Source of the DNA: Kytococcus sedentarius DSM 20547
Lineage (GTDB): Bacteria > Actinomycetota > Actinomycetes > Actinomycetales > Dermatophilaceae
DNA length: 64,000 nucleotides
Reading direction: 5' to 3'
Assembly: GCF_000023925.1 (NCBI RefSeq)
Contig: NC_013169.1
Location: 620,001 to 684,000 of the forward strand
The position numbers and the translations under genes are program-made. Shown here piece by piece: positions 62,353 to 64,000 of the stretch (position 1 is the stretch's first letter; every line of letters begins with the position of its first letter). The notes under the pieces were generated by a model. The model worked only from the letters and a program-made list of their open reading frames with translations, did no database searches and was not told the origin of the DNA.

Positions 62353-63804
62353 ATGAGCACCCCCCTGCCCCCGACCGGGTCGTCCCTGGTGGAGACCACC
62401 GGCTTCGAGGTGGTGGCCGAGTCGGAGCGCACGGGCAAGCCGTCCGACCTCTTCTGGCCCTGGTTCGCCGCGAACATCTCGGTCTTCGGGCTGTCCTACG
62501 GCACCTGGATCCTGGACTTCGGCATCAGCTTCCGCCAGGCCCTGCTGGTCGGCGTGCTGGGCGTGGTCGTCAGCTTCTTGCTCTGCGGGGTGGTGGCGCT
62601 GGCCGGCAAGCGCGGCTCGGCCCCCACGATGGCGCTCTCCCGCGCCCCCTTCGGCGTGCAGGGCAACAAGCTGCCGGGCGTGGTCTCGTGGTTGCTCTCC
62701 ATCGGGTGGGAGACGGTGCTGGCCATCCTCGCCACGCTGGCGACGGCCACCGTCGCCGAACGCCTCGGCTGGGGCGGCGGCACCGCCACCAAGATCGCCG
62801 CGGCCCTGGTGGTCTCGGCGCTCATCATCGCCGCGGCGGTGCTGGGCTACCGCGTGATCATGCGCCTGCAGTCCATCTTCACCTGGCTCACCGGCGCCAT
62901 CACCCTGCTCTACATCGTGCTGACGATCGACGAGGTGGACTTCACCGCCGTCCAGGCCATCGGTGACGGTTCCATGCAGGCCATGATCGGCGGGTTCATC
63001 ATGACCATGACCGGCTTCGGCCTGGGCTGGATCAACATCGCCAGCGACTGGTCGCGCTACCTGCCGCGGTCCACCCCGGGGGGCCAGGTCGTCTTCTGGA
63101 ACACCCTCGGTGGCGCCCTGGCCCCGGCGGTCCTGGTGGTCTTCGGTCTGCTGCTCGCCGGCTCGGACGAGAACCTGCGCACCGCCATCGCGGCCGACCC
63201 CATCGGGGCGCTCGCGGCGGCCCTGCCCACCTGGTTCCTGGTGCCGTTCCTGATCGCGGCCGTGCTCAGCCTGGTGAGCGGCGCGGTGCTGGGCATCTAC
63301 TCCTCCGGCCTCACGCTGCTGAGCCTGGGGGTCAAGCTGCCCCGTCCGGTGGCCGCCGGCATCGATGGTGTGATCCTCACCGCCGGCACGCTGTACGTGG
63401 TGTTCGTGGCGCAGGACTTCTTCGGCCCCTTCCAGGGCTTCCTCATCACCCTCGGGGTGCCGATCGCCGCCTGGGCGGGCATCCTCATCGCCGACATCCT
63501 GGTGCGGCGCAAGGACTACGACGAGGCCGCGCTCTTCGACGCGCGGGGGCGCTACGGCGCGGTCGCCTGGGGTCCGGTCCTGCTGATGCTGGCCGCCTCG
63601 GTCATCGGCTGGGGCCTGGTCACCAACTCCTACGCCGAGTGGCTGGCCTGGCAGGGGTACCTGCTGGAGCCGCTGGGGCTGGGCGGCAAGGAGGGGGCAT
63701 GGGCCTGGTCCAACCTCGGGGTGCTCGTGGCGCTGGCCCTGGGTTTCCTGGGCTACCTGCTGCTGGGCACGCCCCGGGTGCGTCGACAGGAGGCGGGCCA
63801 GTGA
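62353..63804 (+). CDS. NCS1-type purine-cytosine permease
   Basis: 483 residues with twelve hydrophobic segments. The family features are visible: FWPWFAANISVFGLSYG near the start, ALSRAPFGVQGNKLPG after TM3, and DWSRYLPRSTP in the middle. It imports a nucleobase or related compound with a cation. Its stop overlaps the next start by four bases, suggesting a shared role with the hydrolase. Confidence 0.9.
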   Translation: MSTPLPPTGSSLVETTGFEVVAESERTGKPSDLFWPWFAANISVFGLSYGTWILDFGISFRQALLVGVLGVVVSFLLCGVVALAGKRGSAPTMALSRAPFGVQGNKLPGVVSWLLSIGWETVLAILATLATATVAERLGWGGGTATKIAAALVVSALIIAAAVLGYRVIMRLQSIFTWLTGAITLLYIVLTIDEVDFTAVQAIGDGSMQAMIGGFIMTMTGFGLGWINIASDWSRYLPRSTPGGQVVFWNTLGGALAPAVLVVFGLLLAGSDENLRTAIAADPIGALAAALPTWFLVPFLIAAVLSLVSGAVLGIYSSGLTLLSLGVKLPRPVAAGIDGVILTAGTLYVVFVAQDFFGPFQGFLITLGVPIAAWAGILIADILVRRKDYDEAALFDARGRYGAVAWGPVLLMLAASVIGWGLVTNSYAEWLAWQGYLLEPLGLGGKEGAWAWSNLGVLVALALGFLGYLLLGTPRVRRQEAGQ

Positions 63805-64000
63805 CCGCCGGCACCGAGGGGTCCGGCGAGGACCTCGCCACGGAGTCCACGGAGGACCTGACCGAGGAACTCGAGGAGGACCTCGCCGCGATGGGGGTGG
63901 CCCCCGAGCCGTGGCTGGTCGTCATCGACCCGCAGACCCTCTTCGCCGACTCTGCGGCCAGCCCCTGGGGCTCGCCGATGTTCGCCGACGTGGTGGCCAC
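63801..64000 (+). CDS. Cysteine hydrolase / isochorismatase-family protein (partial)
   Basis: The first 66 residues, running off the window. An acidic N-terminus of about 35 residues is followed by PWLVVIDPQTLFAD, the first strand and catalytic Asp of the isochorismatase-like cysteine hydrolase fold. The GTG at 63801 overlaps the permease stop. The coupling to an NCS1 permease suggests amide hydrolysis of the imported compound; this is inference. Confidence 0.8.
   Translation, partial: MTAGTEGSGEDLATESTEDLTEELEEDLAAMGVAPEPWLVVIDPQTLFADSAASPWGSPMFADVVA

Overview
The window is high-GC DNA with actinobacterial gene families (DUF2637, DUF4913 and DUF6112-type proteins, a MobF relaxase, ECF sigma factors). 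It most likely comes from the Micrococcales. That placement is inference from gene content and base composition. Nearly all of the window, from base 1 to about 56376, is one integrative and conjugative element (ICE). Its right end lies at the 3' end of a tRNA-Lys(TTT) gene next to a large serine recombinase. Its left end is outside the window. From about 56450 to 64000 is ordinary chromosome: a RecQ-type helicase, two ABC transporter pairs, an NCS1 permease and the start of a cysteine hydrolase.

Layout of the ICE. (a) 1-10.8 kb, minus strand, is a defence island: a large protein with a nuclease-like N-terminus, an RloC/PrrC-like ATPase with a zinc-hook CxxC, a small membrane protein, and a CBASS operon (patatin effector, CD-NTase, E2-E1 Cap2) preceded by a Cas2-fold protein and a 51-residue protein. 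(b) 10.9-16.5 kb is a regulatory operon (ECF sigma, HTH protein, ImmA/IrrE-type peptidase with zinc ribbons). An ISL3 element and an IS256 element have split its second and third genes. A matching promoter-like motif lies before this sigma operon and before the CBASS cluster. (c) 16.6-20.1 kb is the MobF relaxase/helicase. (d) 20.4-27.3 kb is an alkylation-damage repair island: SDR, ECF sigma, Ogt/MGMT, a 2OG-Fe(II) oxygenase, a lone Ada zinc domain, an unknown protein, AlkB, TagI, AlkA, then an AraC regulator. Three copies of one ECF-type promoter motif precede its three transcription units. (e) 27.6-36.3 kb holds ardC (split by a third IS), a prim-pol, a frameshifted DUF2637 gene, a ParB-like protein and a three-domain cell-wall hydrolase. 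(f) 36.3-44.6 kb interrupts the conjugation cluster with a tyrosine-recombinase trio, a HEPN-like protein and a TetR-controlled ABC drug exporter, bounded by related repeats. (g) 44.6-54.5 kb is the type IV secretion core (VirB6-, VirB4- and VirD4-like), SSB and small proteins. (h) 54.7-56.4 kb is the integrase.

The most notable signals are two ECF sigma circuits whose promoters share a -10-like CGACTAC/CGTCTAC element 12 bases after different 10-base upstream blocks. One appears to link an ImmA-type regulatory operon to CBASS. The other appears to drive a mobile alkylation-repair regulon. A GYGCACCTG element also recurs before conjugation genes. Three IS insertions, all with intact target duplications, have broken three accessory genes, so parts of the element are decaying or being rewired.
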